Of a DNA stretch of 64,000 bases, positions 13,401 to 28,400 are shown piece by piece. A program made the translations under genes and the position numbers. The stretch lies in NCBI RefSeq assembly GCF_000003815.2, contig NC_049990.1:18605248-18669247 (forward strand). The letters are read 5' to 3'. The DNA comes from Branchiostoma floridae (Eukaryota; Chordata; Leptocardii; Amphioxiformes; Branchiostomatidae). How positions within the stretch are numbered: position 1 is the first letter of the stretch; every line of letters begins with the position of its first letter. The notes beneath the pieces are model-generated. The model did no database searches and had not been told where the DNA came from. It was given only the letters and a program-made list of their open reading frames with translations.

Positions 13401-16400
13401 ATTTCATCCCCGCCTGCATATGTATCATTGCTGACCACTAGTTCATACGGCGGCGTGCTGGTCTGTTCGGATGGCCCGTGTTGGGGGGTCATGTCCAGAC
13501 AGGCTGAGGCTGGGGCACCTGAAGGGTACGCCCACACCCCCGCTGTAAGGCCCAGCAGTGACACAATTATAACTCCCCACATCTGCAACAACACAAGGCA
13601 ATCAGAAATAGCAGACTCCATCCGCTTACCCTTGTAACCATTCCAGTTCCACATGAAAAACAAGAAGCAAATAGAAACAGTCTCCTGGCTCCTCGGATTC
13701 AAGCCTGCATGTGCCAAACACTCGTAGTAGAGGTCTAGACTAACAGTACGTCCAGCTTACAAGCTTACAAGCTTACAAGCTTACCTTGCTTGATTGCCCG
13801 TAGTGAATTGTGACACGTTTGTTGGCTGCTTGAGACTGAGCTGGTCTGCAGCAGTAACTGTTAAGTAAACGTACAGATATCTGTGCTTTAGACAGACTAT
13901 AGACAGGGTGTAAACCAACTTGTGCAGTCTGTACGCCAAACAATAGCCTAAGGCGAAATACCTGACAGTGTCAGGTAAAATTTGCCCTTGCGTGTCATGT
14001 ACAGGATAGTCAGTCAGCATGGAAAATGAACAAGTAATCACTTGCAAGCTGAGACATAAACCCTTTGTTGTTGGTTAGTCAAAACTTCAATTTTACATTG
14101 AAGATGGATTTAAGATATTAGATTGTACACTGTATGATTTTGTTATGAGGAAAAATGCACATGCAAAAATTGTGCATGCAAGAGTTAGACTAATAGTGTA
14201 TCTGACTCACATGTGTATACTTACTATACTAACAACACAGCTAGTGTAAATGTAACGCTATCACATACTGTAAGATGAGTGTAATGGTACTGAAATACGA
14301 GAGAAGTAAAAAGTTCCTTAGGCATTTCTTGTCTTCATATTTTGATCTTTCAGCTACACAGTTGAATCTTCAAAATCATTTTTAATGCCCTATGAGAAAC
14401 GTATGACTCTGACTATTCAGTTATGCTCAAAAATGTGATACACCTTCTCTGGAATGTTGCAAACAAAAGACATTCAGTCAGGCCATACCTTGATGCCTTA
14501 ACATTTATATAAACAGTCATGCAATGTACATCGTCATCGCATCGGTGTTTATCCTGCATTCTCTCAACCTTATAAGGTCAAAAGTCGCACTGGATAAAAT
14601 GTAAGAATTGTACATATTATACCTTTTAATGCAGAAGACGCTCAATTTTCAATCTTGTTGGCCTCCCCTTCTAACCTTTCAATCTAACCAAATGGGATAA
14701 CATGAATAACAAAAGGTGTAGGGTGTGTACTTGCCAGGCAAACCTGGCAATGAAATACAGTAACTGTAGATGTTGAAAATGTTTGCAGTGGCTCTAATTT
14801 CTTGTCCTATGCACTGTGAGTTCAAGATGCTATGAATGTGCATTTCAAATGTATCATTGACAGACAGTACTACAGAATTGTTTAAACCAATTGTTTATAG
14901 TGTCAGGAAAACTGCCCTTTCCGTAATGCCATGAACTAAAACCACTGACTGAGAAATGAATGAATTTACGGTACTGCAGCTCAGATTATGACGTAGAGGC
15001 TGGATCGAGCTTGGCAACGGCCTTGTCAGACCAGTTGTAGGTTTCACATCAATTTTCATACCAGGCTAGAGAACATGTAATCCAAGACTGAATTTGAAAA
15101 CACACAAAAAATTGCCATGTACATCCAAGAGACATTATACAGGTTGGACTGGAGGAGTTTGGAACACTATGTTATATTCCAAGTGCCCTCAACCAATTGA
15201 GAATCCGTCTTTTAAGTTAACGCCTGAAATGACCTGAAACTATATAAATAGTATATATGGGGCAACAAGCTTGTGCGGCACTCTGGATACATTGTGCTTA
15301 TGAACTTATGATTTAAAAAACACAGCAATTCCTAAGTATTTAATGTTATTTGTAGTTGGTCTGCCGGTTTCAAGATCAAGGCAATGTCTGGCCGCCATAT
15401 TGGATCGTCTGTGTAAGGAGTCTGCATGGGGAAGATCTTGATACCTTCTTCAGTCCACAGGCAACAGTACGATAAAACTGTGGATGCTGTTGCCCAATAG
15501 ATTACAGTATAGCACAATTCTATCATTGTTACCTTATAATTCAATCCAATTTAATTTTATAATACTTGAATGTATAACTATTAGTGTTTTAGTTGCTTCG
15601 ATCTTAAAACAAGCTAACTCCAAATAGCGTTAAATGATTAGGACTTCATTCATAAATGCATTATAGCCCTAATAGCCCTACATTGGTTTACTAAGTATAC
15701 ATGCATGTATTGAATTGTCCCACTTTCTCGCATATCTTCTCAAGGCAAATGACAGCCAAAGCCTCGCGTTCAAGGTACAGAAAAGTCAAAAGGAATGGAG
15801 CGTGGTGATAGGAGTTACAGACCAACACTGGGTACACCTGGCGTTTGCTTGGAACAAAACCGGAAACCTGGACACCTACATCAACGGCATCAAGCAGTTT
15901 TGTAAGTTCATGTTGGATAAACTTTTTGCCTTCATAGATTATACAACAAAAGCCATGTAACGAACTGGTAGGCCCCGTTTACACTTAGTCTTGTAAAAAT
16001 GCATACAAGTCAATTCGATCAAAAAGAGCAATTGTGAATTTCTAGGTAACTGAAATGAGCAGCCTTAGGCCACACCAATTTAATTTCTTGGTTCACGGAT
16101 TCCCTCGCTCCTATTTTTTGGAAAAAAAAAATAAAAATTACCATTCAGCAAATTTTCACAATTACTGAAACCATTCACCAACTTTCTGGTGTAGCAAATT
16201 GGCCTTTATATCATAAGCTCCTTAAAGTGTGGGTACAGGTGCTGTTACTGTACAATAATAGTGTTTTTGTACTTTTTTCAAGCTGAAAACTTTTTTCTTT
16301 ATGTTTTGGATTAGCCGTTACCTTTACCCCAACCATTTTACAATTTTTATTTTTATTTTTATTTCGCCCTTTTGCTCCATATTTATTATGAAAAAATCCG

Positions 16401-19400
16401 TGAACCAAGAAATTAAATTGGTGTGGCCTTATAGAGAAATGTTTTGTAGCGGACTTTGCTATTTGCAACCCTCTGACATACCGTTTACTTCAAAGAAAGT
16501 GAATCTTACGTATTACATGAGCACATTGATCAAGTCGCATAGATTTGGCTGTGTGTGAACAGGGTGTAGGAAAAGCACAATTGACTCTTTAAAAAATTGT
16601 TCAGCATACATTTTACCGAATGCGAACAGTAATTTCATGCAGATTTGCTGATGGCATATATAAGACAGTGTCAAAAGCCAGCTAAGTAGTGACAGTGCCA
16701 CTGAGCCATTGGGTGTCTACCAGCACTCTCCTGTTGGCTGTTGGACAATGCTTGACTGGCTTCTGATACTGTCTTATGGCACCTGTAAATCTGGTTGGAG
16801 ATTAGTGAATATTAGAGGGCTTTCAAACTCCCATGACATGTTGTGTTACGCGGCTAAGTCTTGAAAAAAGGTTTTCTTGTCATTTTTGTGCTTATAAGAG
16901 CTAGAGGAGAGTGACAATTACAAAAGTAGAATAAGTTCGGGATTTATCTGATTCAGTAAACTAGAAAGATATGACTTCAAGTTCAAAATCTTGGTTCAGG
17001 ATTGGCCTATACATGCATTGATGGCTTCTTTTTTTGTATATAACAGCGGTTGCTGGCGAGAATAGGTCGATTGCCGACCAAAACTGCTTCGACAGTCTCG
17101 CTTTCAATAGCCTGTCAAACGAAGTTGCCTGGGAAGACCGTCAGGAATTCCTAATTGACGACTTCCGTATGGATGAGGGAACATTTGAAGAGGACCGTTT
17201 GAAGTACATTTATGGTGAGTTGTCATCGATGTATTGATTATTATGTGCCGATCAAAGTTATAACAGGCCTTAACTTAATGAACACACAAATTTAATATAT
17301 AACTTGTTTTCTCGAATGTGGAACATAAGAGTCATAGGACAGAATGACATGAAATGATTTTTTGGATAATATATCATTTATGCATGGACATCTTCATGCA
17401 AGCTTCTGAAACTAAATTTCAGATACGGAAAAGAAAATATGGTTGATTTTACATTAAGCAACATTGGCCATTGGCTTACAGCTTGAAGCATTCATTCCAC
17501 ATTGAAGGCATTTAAGGAAGAACAGTCTAGTATTTTAATTAATGTAATTTATGCATTATGTGTTAGTTACCAGATAATCAATTGATATCCTTCCCTTTAA
17601 ATTTCAACTCAATTTGTCCCAGCAGCCAAAGACGCAAGGATCCGAAGTTACCACTTTTCAATAGATGCAAGATCCGGAAATATCCTTCTTGAGGACAACA
17701 GAGAATCAACACTTTCTCACCTTGGGAATGATATTCACCTTGAATCATCTCTGAATAACAAAGGCCTCTTGATTGGTAGGTATTGGTCTTGGATTGGTGG
17801 ACCTTATCATTACATGTGCCTGGGAAACCCTTCAAATTGCCTCAATGGGTTCTCTCTAAGTTTGTGGTTTAAAGAAAAAAGTATCCCTGCCGTAAACGGA
17901 AGTGTTTACTTGGTGTCGGCCGGTGATGAGATGGGAAATAGTCCAGACGGCTTTCACGTGTACCACCAAGGATGGGGTGACTTGTACGTCATTGCTGTCA
18001 CAAGAAATGGCACTACACAGAAGGTCACGTTTGGAATTCGCGAAGGACTGTGGACACACGTACACATGTCGTGGCTGAATGATTTGAGTGTTACAATCAA
18101 TGGCGTACCTTACCATGGCGAAGTTCAACACAGCCAGGAGCAGGAAGGAGGGCTTAAAATCAACAGCACAATTCTTAAGCTGGGAGCGCCTGTCAACCAA
18201 GAGCAAATTGGAAACGATTGGCAGATAGTTGTCGACGACATTCGCATTTGGGAAGAGGTCGTGTCAGTGGAGGATGCAAAGGAAGAGTATGGTGAGTAAC
18301 GTTGCTTTAGTACAGTAGAAGTCGTTTAATTGCACAACCTAGTTGCCAGCGTACTTCGTGCAATTATCCGGCTGGTGCAATAATGTGAATTTATCCAGCT
18401 GGACCGCACCAGTTTGGGGTTCTGGCATTTTGTGCAGTTAACAGAAGTTTGCGTTAATCCGTTGTTAGATTAACTGGCTGCTACTATACTGTACAACGAT
18501 TAGGTCTTGGCGAGTGAAATAGATTTGTTTGGCAGAAAGAAAGACTAGGGCATCTAAAATGTAACACTACCGTGTCATATTTCTATAATCAACCTTACAG
18601 CAATTGCTTTCTATGAAGACCTTGGTATATCTATCTATCTATCTATCTGTCTACATGTCTTAATCTATCAGATCTACATTGTATCAAATTTTCTCGATTT
18701 GGTTGAATAATGTTGCATAGTTTTGATGAGGGCAAATTTACAAGTAAGAGTTAAGGACAATCACGGAGACAGGCAATGAATGCAATAATATTTTTGATGC
18801 TTCTGTCGCATTTTCAGCATCACTGGCCATTAAGCGAGAGTACAGATTCTTCTCAAAAGGACAGTCTAACTTCGGAGAATTCCCAAACGACTGCCTGGGA
18901 AGCTCCATCTACTGTACTTTGGGCTTCACTGTTGCTGCATGGATCCTCCCAACAGCAACATCTGACGAAGTGCAAACAATGCTGTCAAATTCTTGCAACA
19001 ACAGCTACAGCAGAGGATTCACAGTCATGTACCACCCAGCAACGCAAATGGGAACAGTGCTGCTAACAACTGTCGACAAACAGTTTTCAACAACCTTCCC
19101 GATGCTGAAGGACAAGTGGATCCACGTGGTCATCACCTGGGACATCGAAGCAGATGAATTCATTCTGTTTCTCAACGGAAGACGTTTTCTTGGGGAAATC
19201 GAATCGGACAAGCTACAGGTGCTTAAGACTGATCCGCACACATCGGTGTATTTCCAAGGCAGATATAGACTGTTGTCATCTACAAAAGACAGTTCTACAG
19301 AGACCATCTTCTTCAAAGAGGGCATCCTTCCAGCAAGGGATGTTTTAACCTTGTATGAAATTGGTAAACACCTTTATTTATTTACTTATTTATCTATAAT

Positions 19401-22400
19401 TCAAGTGTAACATGTTATATACAAAAATGATGTTGATGATAAGAATAACATAATGAATATAGTAGCAATGATGAACAGTCCATAGTTAAAAGGGTCCAGA
19501 CAAAGCTACACATAGCTTAGCTTTTCTTAAAGATAAAACTTATCACTATGATGCCTTAATGTTGACAAAAAATACATTTGTATTACATTTGTGTATGTGT
19601 AATGTAAAAAAACTGTCTATCAGGTTAATTGATATGTGACAGACAAATGATGTGCACATTAATGATACGAGAGGATTTGAAAGGGAATATATATAATTGT
19701 AAGTTACAGTTTCTCCACACAATACTGGTTGCACTAGGCTTCAAAGACCTTGATGACACGTGTGCCTAAATACAACGTATGCATTGTATTCTATCTGCAA
19801 TGTATCCTTTTCTTTGCTTGTGCAGGAAGACCCATAGTCCATTATGATATTCCTATGACAACTACAAACGGGAGTTTTGTGGAGGAGAGTTATCCGGTAT
19901 GCGCCATCCACGGGGATGTAACACGGGCAGTTCATAACTACCGGCCGCACCTGAACTTCAGTGGCTGTGCCTACATGGACTGTGGGGAACTCTCCATAGA
20001 GTGTCTGGTGGACCACACGATGTGTCACGGGATAGGGATGAGTTTCAGGTCAGAAATAGAACAAGTTAAACTAGTCCTTTCTGTTTGAGATTAGGCAATG
20101 TTGACTTGATTATACGTTATTTAGTTGACATCTGTGCACGTGCATCAAATTACAGCCATTTCCAGAAAAAGAAGAATTTCTACCATACTGTTATTTGCAC
20201 AAAGCAGCTGCCAACTGTGCAAATGTATGCCGTAGATTGCACCAGACTATATCATAAAATGTATACTAATGTCATAGAAATTCAACGTCACTTCAGATGG
20301 AGAGACTGGAGTGTTTGGTATAGCATACTCTGTGTGTTTACTCATTTGTTCAACCTTCCCGACCACTTAGATTTCATAAGGAAGGCAACTTGAGTTTTTT
20401 ATTCGCACACTCGAATCAGCTTTGGTAATCCCAAAATCGATGTCATCCATATATTGATCAAATCAACATTTGTTTCAATAACCTACACAATCATTGACAA
20501 CTTCATTCATATGTTGCTTTTGATGAATTTGGTTAAGGTACGAGCAGGTATGATTCTAGAGCGTTATTGTGTATCATTTGTAGCACATGACATTGTATTA
20601 TTTGTGGAACTAGATAAGGAAGTTGACTGTTATGTGATAACTATTGAAAATCTCATCAGACAAATGAACAAAATGCAAACAAACCACAAACAAACTCTTT
20701 GTGTATTAGATCACTAATGTTGGTAGGGATGTCGAATTCATGATCATTTATGCTGTTATTGCCTTTTTAGGATTGCATATTCTGGGGTCATTCCGGTGAA
20801 GATAATGTCAGTGATTGCACAAAGTGGAGACGAACTGACAAGCGTGGATTGTGACCCTGGGTCTTCAGGCTGTGCATGGAGCATTGAGAACGCCATGTTG
20901 AATTTCACTGTGCAGCCTGACGAGTGGAATTTTATCCAGGTACACTTTGGCTCCATCCTCTCTGAAATAGTCAACATTTTCTTCTTCAAAAGGACTTCTC
21001 AAGGGTTTTATTTCTGCATATCCTGACAGATACTTTAGGATGTTAATACCGTCTAATAGATACTTTAAGTAGTTATGGATGAAAGCCATTTATGTGATGC
21101 ATTGTGACTGAGGAAAAATGATCATTTTATGAAATATCAAAACTATCAACATTGCATTGTCTTTAAGTTAACAAGTAAATCCTAGATATGTCACTTTATT
21201 TGCAAATTATGATGTACTCTCATGACCTTAACATTTTGCTTTTGATATAACATTCCAATATGAGTACCTCAGTCTTGTAGTGTGGAGCAATTTGAAAATG
21301 TCAGATCAATGTCTTTTTGAAAATACTGCTTATCATTTTACCTTATGAGCAACGTTATTGATGGTCATGGAATGCTATCAACAGAAAGTGATATTAATAA
21401 TTGTTGACAGTATCTGGTCCCAAACTTTTCCTTAGGTGACATGCAAACATTCGCATCATTAAACGAACATATATGTGAATAGAATAAAACTAGAGTTCCA
21501 CGAACACATACCTTTGCCAAATAAACCAGGTTTGTTATGTAGAATGATGTCTGTAGACAAATGCGTTACTCATTTCATTTTCTTCATAATTATATGCTTG
21601 GAGTTGGTTTATAAAAGTTCGGCATTGATTATGCAAATTAGATCCCAAGTTACAATTAATTGATATCAAATTGTATCAAGCATAACTTAAGCTATCAGCA
21701 TACCAAAAATCATGATGATCCTTTGATCCATTCTTGACTTATTCTCTTTCAAAGTCAGACTCTTTAAATACACCTCTTACTCTCTTCCCTCTTTTTCAGT
21801 TACATATGTGACAACTTTGATGAAAGAACTATATATTATGGAATGCAGTGGATTTATAAACTTTTCCTCATCAATTATGCAAATTAGCTGTTAATTTGCA
21901 TAATAAGTATCACATTATATAAGTCTTCACTTAGGCTATCTACATGCCAAAAATCATGACGATCCGTCAACACGTTCACATTTTCTCATTAATTATGCAA
22001 ATGAGAGCATCATTTGCATGATGAATATGTATTGACATTTCTCTCTTTCTCAGCTACATATGTGACAAGTTTTAAAGTCCTATCATGGAACGTAGTGAAT
22101 TTATAAAATATCCTCATTAATTATGCAAATTAGCTGTTGATTTGCATAATTGGTATCTCATTATGTTTGTCTTCACTTACGCTACCTACATACCAAAAAA
22201 CATGATGATCCGTCAACATCTTCATATTTTCTCATTAATTATGCAAATGAGGGAAACCGGCGCCTGCAGTTCCAAAAAGGGGGCCCAAACTCACAGCACT
22301 TACTCTCTGCCTCGTGGGCTATCTACCACTCAAAAATCATGATCACAGCATGTCCAGAATAGGAGATATCAAAAATTGAGGTTCTGCTGCAGTACCTTAG

Positions 22401-25400
22401 CAAGCCGCTAGGGGGCCCATTATCGAACTTGACCTTCGTTTTCCCGACCCCTACCCACCTACCAAATATTATCGGGATTCATCCAAGACTTCTTGAGTTA
22501 TGCTGTTAGCACACAGACACACACACAGACTCACAAGCCCAAAACATAACCTTAGCCATTCTGGCAAAGGTAATGATAAATGAATTAACAAAACCTCCTT
22601 TTTTACAGCTGACCATGAATGGCCGGTATGAAATGGAAGCATACGTAAATGGCCATTTTATGGCTTCCATCAAGACGGATCTTCAGTTTGAGTCGTCCTT
22701 CAACACCACTACAGTCGCTACGCTGAAGTTAGGAGCCATGGTTGATGACTGTGTGGAGGGGTCAGACAGCAGAGTTCAGTTTGCGGGGTGGTGGTTCAAG
22801 GACCGCGCTCTTCGAACGTCCGAACTTGATGAAAGTGATCCGGACTGGGGTGAGTAAAGCATACCAAACTACAGCTGTAGTTGCTGGTCTGTAAACATAA
22901 ATCTATGAGTGATATTCTAAGTAGAATATTTGGGTAAATTTTGCGAAGTGTTATCCACGAGTTGCTAACTTGAAAACTTTCATTATAGTCAAACATGTTG
23001 TCCTAGCACAACGAAATATGACGTGCTTGCTTACTTACTTTGAGGCTGCCATGTCATGCAACTCATGGGCCATATATGGAAGCCCATTACCGAAATATGA
23101 CATACTTTATATATGCTCCAACTCTGTAGAATAAGAGTATAAATAAATAAATAAATAGAATAAGAGTATAGATATTGAATATGATGATGACATATTTCTT
23201 TGTTGCTTACTTGTTACTCTTGACTCCCAGCAAATCTTTCGGTAGGCAGTATGCCAATGGCCAACCACTATCCAACAGGCCACCGTTGTCCTGTTGGATA
23301 CTGGTTAGCCCTTCGGATATTGCCTTGCCACTGATAGATCTGCTTGGAGATTATAGTTACTCCACATTACCAGTGTGTCAACGAATAGCTCACGCCTGCA
23401 CTTCGCGCACATCATTTGTAAGTACCATGTATAAAAACTGCCAACACACCAGAGTGTACTATTCTTACAGTCTTTACACCTTTGTTGACTCCACTAGATG
23501 CGTCCATATACCTCCCTATGGACTTGCGTGGCCAGGTGCCTGCTGGCTATCCCGGCATCAGAACCAGCGGGGATACAGTACAGCTTGTGGACGGGATGGT
23601 TGGAAAGGCGGCCAGGATCGACGGATCCGGCTTGGACCAGCTTGTCACCATTGAGAAAGCCAACCTGCCAAGGTAAACACAGTGTTTTCTTGGTAAACAA
23701 TACGATGTGGCGCTGCAGTGCAGTTTTACAACTTATGCTAACAGCGCCACATAACATTTAACATAACTTTGTCATCAAACAAAAACAAAAAAATGCCAAC
23801 GACACTCAAGTATATACATGTACTACAAAAGGTGTAATGCAACGTACTTGCAAAAACAACATAGCTATAGAGAAAGACAAACTTACAGACTGATTGAACC
23901 TATGTCTCCCTCCATCATACATTAAAACTTGTAAGTAACACAGACAAATTCATATTTTTAATGAGTTAACTCTGTACAAAATATATCTTCTTTCACTTTC
24001 AAAGTCACAAGGAAGCGAGAAGTAGTGGAACTCACTTTAGTTGGTAGAATATACTTTTCTACTAGTTGTACTGGTATTGCATATACATTTATGTATCTAT
24101 AGACTATCAATTTGTTGTGACCTATATGTACATTAAATGTCTTAATTTAATTATTTGTTACAGGAGTCTTGTAGACTTCAGCACCCTGACCCGCGGATAT
24201 ACCGTGTGTCTCTGGCTCTTCGCCATACCAACCGGGCAAGACAGGAACTACTACCTGGATTTTACCGGAGACCACCATAACTCCTGGGGCTTCAGTCTGT
24301 ACCACGATCCTGTGGAAAAGCATCACGCTGTTGTCGTATCTACACCAGACCATAGCTGGAAGGTGAGGTTGATCGTTATTATGATATTGTTCATGTCTGT
24401 TATGTATAATGTTAATGGTTATATTGTATTTATTAATACGGGTAGGATGACTGTGTATTATGTGAGAATGTTCTGCTAGAGAAGCATTGTATGTCTTTAA
24501 AGCTAAACGACTGCAACAGTTGCTCAATATTTTCTGACAACGTTTTCGGAGCAAAGGTATTGGTACACCCTTGGCAAACCATCAGTACTGAAACTCTACT
24601 GTTAAGTACTGATTGACTACTAACAGTAGAATTTTAGTAGATTTTCAGTAAATCGACTTCTACTGTCCTACTGAACCACTACTGACAAGTACTACGCCTA
24701 TATCTACTGTTCTTTTACTGTCAGAACAGTACTAAAATTCTACTGTTCTACTACTTGCCATCTACTGAATAGTTTGACCAATCAGATCACTACTGACATC
24801 TACTGTTCAACTACTGGCCATCTACTGAGTTATCGACCAATCAGATCACTACTGGACATCTACTGATATCTTTTGACCAATCACAGTCTTTAAATTGTCA
24901 ATCTATGATTGGTCCATTTGTACTTCAAATGTCAGTTGCATTTTGGCTCCATTTTGGAGATGGAGCCAGCCAGGGTAAGATGTCTGCTTGTCTCTCTGTG
25001 TGTAAACTTTATCTATAAAAACTCCAAGACAGTTTTGAAGTTAATGGTAATGAAGATTATGGTAAAAATGAAAAGGAGATGCTGTGAAGATTATAGCAAA
25101 ACAGAAAGGTAGGAAAATTTAGCAAAAAAGTAAGTTACTTCAAAGTTTAATATCCCCCCCCCCTCCCCAGCCAGTGTCAATTGAAATCAGACATTAATTA
25201 ATGATTGTTTGGACAAATTGATACATGACATGTAACATATACTGTAACAATGAGACTACTTCTGCCCACCCACCCCCCTCCCCTCAGAGTGACCTTGAAG
25301 TTCATACACAGTAACAATGAGTCCACTTCTGCCCCCTCCTCCCAGAATGACCTTGAAGTCCATATACTGTAACAATGAGTCTACTTCTGCCCCCCTCCCC

Positions 25401-28400
25401 CATGCATGCCTGACCTTGAGCAGGTTGTTGCAGAGAGTGTCTCCAGGTTGGTGAGAATTGTTGGATGTGACAGGCAGCTTCTGCACCTGGTTGGTGCCCA
25501 GGTTCTGTTTCACCAGTTCAAAGTTTATACCCCCTCCCCAGCCAGTGTTAATTGAATCAGACATTGATTGTTTCAACAAATTTATAATTACATGTATCAT
25601 TGTCCAATTACCGGCTGCAACAATTTATGAGTCCACTTCTGCCCCCCTCCCCCCAGAATGACCTTCATTGTTCATATACTGTAACTGCAGTTATTTAGAC
25701 AAATTTATACATTGAACAAGGCACAGCATACTGAGTGAAACGGTAAGTTAAATGTGAATAGTAAATGCAACAGCATGTATCAGAGAGAGTAAAATGATTG
25801 ACTGAGTGTTTACCCCCCATTCTCTAAGCCAAAGTCAATTTGATATTGTATCAAGCATGGATTATTTGAACATTATACTTAGTATCTTATCAATGTACAT
25901 ACATGTAACACTTGATAAGAAATTACTTCTTAAGTTAAATGATGTAATTACTGCTAATGTCCATTTTCTGCTTTTGTGCTGAGTACTTGCACATGTTCTG
26001 TATTCTCCATGAATGCTTGAGGGTCATATTATTTACAATTCTTGGATTTACTGTGTGTCAGTAGATATTTCGTAGTCAGTGTCAGTAGATATTTACTATG
26101 TGTCAGTGGATATTTAGTAGTCATCTACTGTGTGTCAGTAGATATTTAGTAGTCATCTACTATGTGTCAGTAGATATGTAGTAGTCATCTACTGTGTGTC
26201 AGTAGATATTTAGTAGTCATCTACTGTGTGTCAGTAGATATTTAGTAGTCATCTACTGTGTGTCAGTAGATATTTAGTAGTCATCTACTGTTTCCCCAAT
26301 AAGTATCTACTGATCATTTACTGATTTTCCACTGAGTATTTACTGTTTTTCTACTATGTCAGTACTGGAAATTTGCATAAAGTGTGAATAATTAGTAGAT
26401 ATTGACAGTACTAGATAGTTACTATTCAGTAGATAGACAGTAGATTTTTCAGTACTAAGCAGTAGTCGGCCAGTACTTAACAGTAGATTTTCAGTACTGG
26501 TGGTTTCCCAAGGGTATTCAGTATTTTATCCGATTCTTGTAGCAAGCTGTATGGGAGACTTGATGCGTTACTTTACATGACAAGTAACATCATTTCTGGT
26601 ACAAACATACAAACAGCTAAGGCTGAGCCAGAGGAAAAATATACATTTATGCGATGTTTTTTTTTCGTATGCCAGGTGACGTTTCCACCTTACATATACC
26701 GATGGACCCACGTGGCTTTTGGCTTCAACCCTAAAAACGCGTCTGTTTCCCTCTTCCTGGATGGAATGTTTTATAAAACGTCAACCGATCCTGTGGACAG
26801 AGCAGAGGAGCCGATCGATCGTAGTGTAATCAAGGTAAGGCAATATTGATTTGATTATATGATGACATCCTCAGGAAACACTAATAATAGTGATGTGGGC
26901 ATGCCAATGAAAAAAAGATTGACCAAGAAAAAAGTTGCCTTCAGTTTGAAAGTGGTGAGGTCTTTGATTTTTAATGTTTTGACCGGAAATGATGAAGTTG
27001 TGGAAAATGCCCCTGTCCTCAGTGCTGAAAATTGTGATGTTGTAAAAAAAATGGCCCCTGTCTTCAGGGCTGAAAATAGTATCAGAATTTATTTGTCAAT
27101 TTCAATTGTCAGTATTGATTTAACCCTTAGGAGTAAATGAGTGAAGCTGAACTTATCAGACGTAAAAACAATAATTATGTAATTAAAAAAACTTTGCGCC
27201 ATCGATAATTGCATAACATAAGACAATTTCTGCCATCCACCCGGCCCCCGTGTATCAAAAGGGGCCGTGTACTAAAGATAGCTTTAAATATATTAGCACA
27301 TATACATTTATATTTAATTTTTTAGCACTTGGCAGTGGCTGGCTATGTTACACACAACGACATGTTATATATAGATCTTGATCTAATTCATATTGACGTC
27401 ATAACTTTGGCCAACGTCGGGCAACTGTGCATACCAACAGGTTGGCTGTCCGAAGTTTGCATAATGTCATGGTTAGAATGACGTCATAACTTAGGACAAC
27501 TTTTGCCATCTCCCAGCTGTCTAAAGTTTGGATGATGCTATGGTTAGGATGAAGATGATGCCAAAACTTAACTTACGTTAGGACAACTTCATCCACTTCC
27601 TCACCCTGATACTTGACAAGGATGGGAAAGTCATGTTTAGTGCCTTCCCTAAGGGCACAAGATCGTTGACACGGTCATTTTAAGAAAGCTAAATTGAGGT
27701 TGTATGTCATAGGGACAAAGTATAACTTGTAGCAAAATCACCCGTGGATATGAATCTGCTTATCTGCAAAGATCTAACAGCATTGATACATTGGGAAGGA
27801 TGGTCATGGATTTTTATTTCCCCTTTGCAAGGCTGCATTTGGTGCCCGCTACACTGCACATATATCCTCACTGCCTAGCACAATGATGCTGGATGAGTTC
27901 AGATTCATTGAGAGACCACTCACAGCAGAAGAAGTCTTCATCGCTTTCCGTCAGTATCATTTTACTTATACCATTACCATGTTGTACCATTTGCGTGCAT
28001 TGCTAACTTAGTAGGATTTCTTAGTACAATACTTGAACACTTGTGATTTGGAAGACGTCAGATGATATCAATGGTAAGACTTGAACATTTTATTGGCATT
28101 TTGCACTCTAAGATATGATTATACTTATCAACAGCTCAATGAAGAACTTCATTGCACAGCAATTTCATACACGCTCCTATTAATGTAACTCTCTCTATAT
28201 ATCAACACTTTAGGATCTCCTTTGGGATCGACCATACCGACGCTGTGCATGTTTTGTGGAGGACTTGCACCAGGCTCAAAGGTGGTAAACATCAAGTACG
28301 ATCCAACCTTACCTGCACCCGTGTCATACCAAGAGTCAAATGACACAGCCTTTTCTGTGGAAGACGGATCCTTACAGCTTCTTAGCTACATGACTTCATT

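Noticed and set aside
17776-17781. GTAGGT inside the LamG-3 exon as a donor
   Set aside because: Reading through keeps a continuous, complete LamG; splicing here would remove the core cysteines and strands.
21880-22250. ATGCAAAT octamers as POU-factor regulatory sites
   Set aside because: They lie inside a repeated block and recur because the block is duplicated; no other evidence for an enhancer.
24560-26520. Regular short repeats as a CRISPR array
   Set aside because: Animal genome, no unique spacers of constant size; it is a tandem array inside a foldback element.
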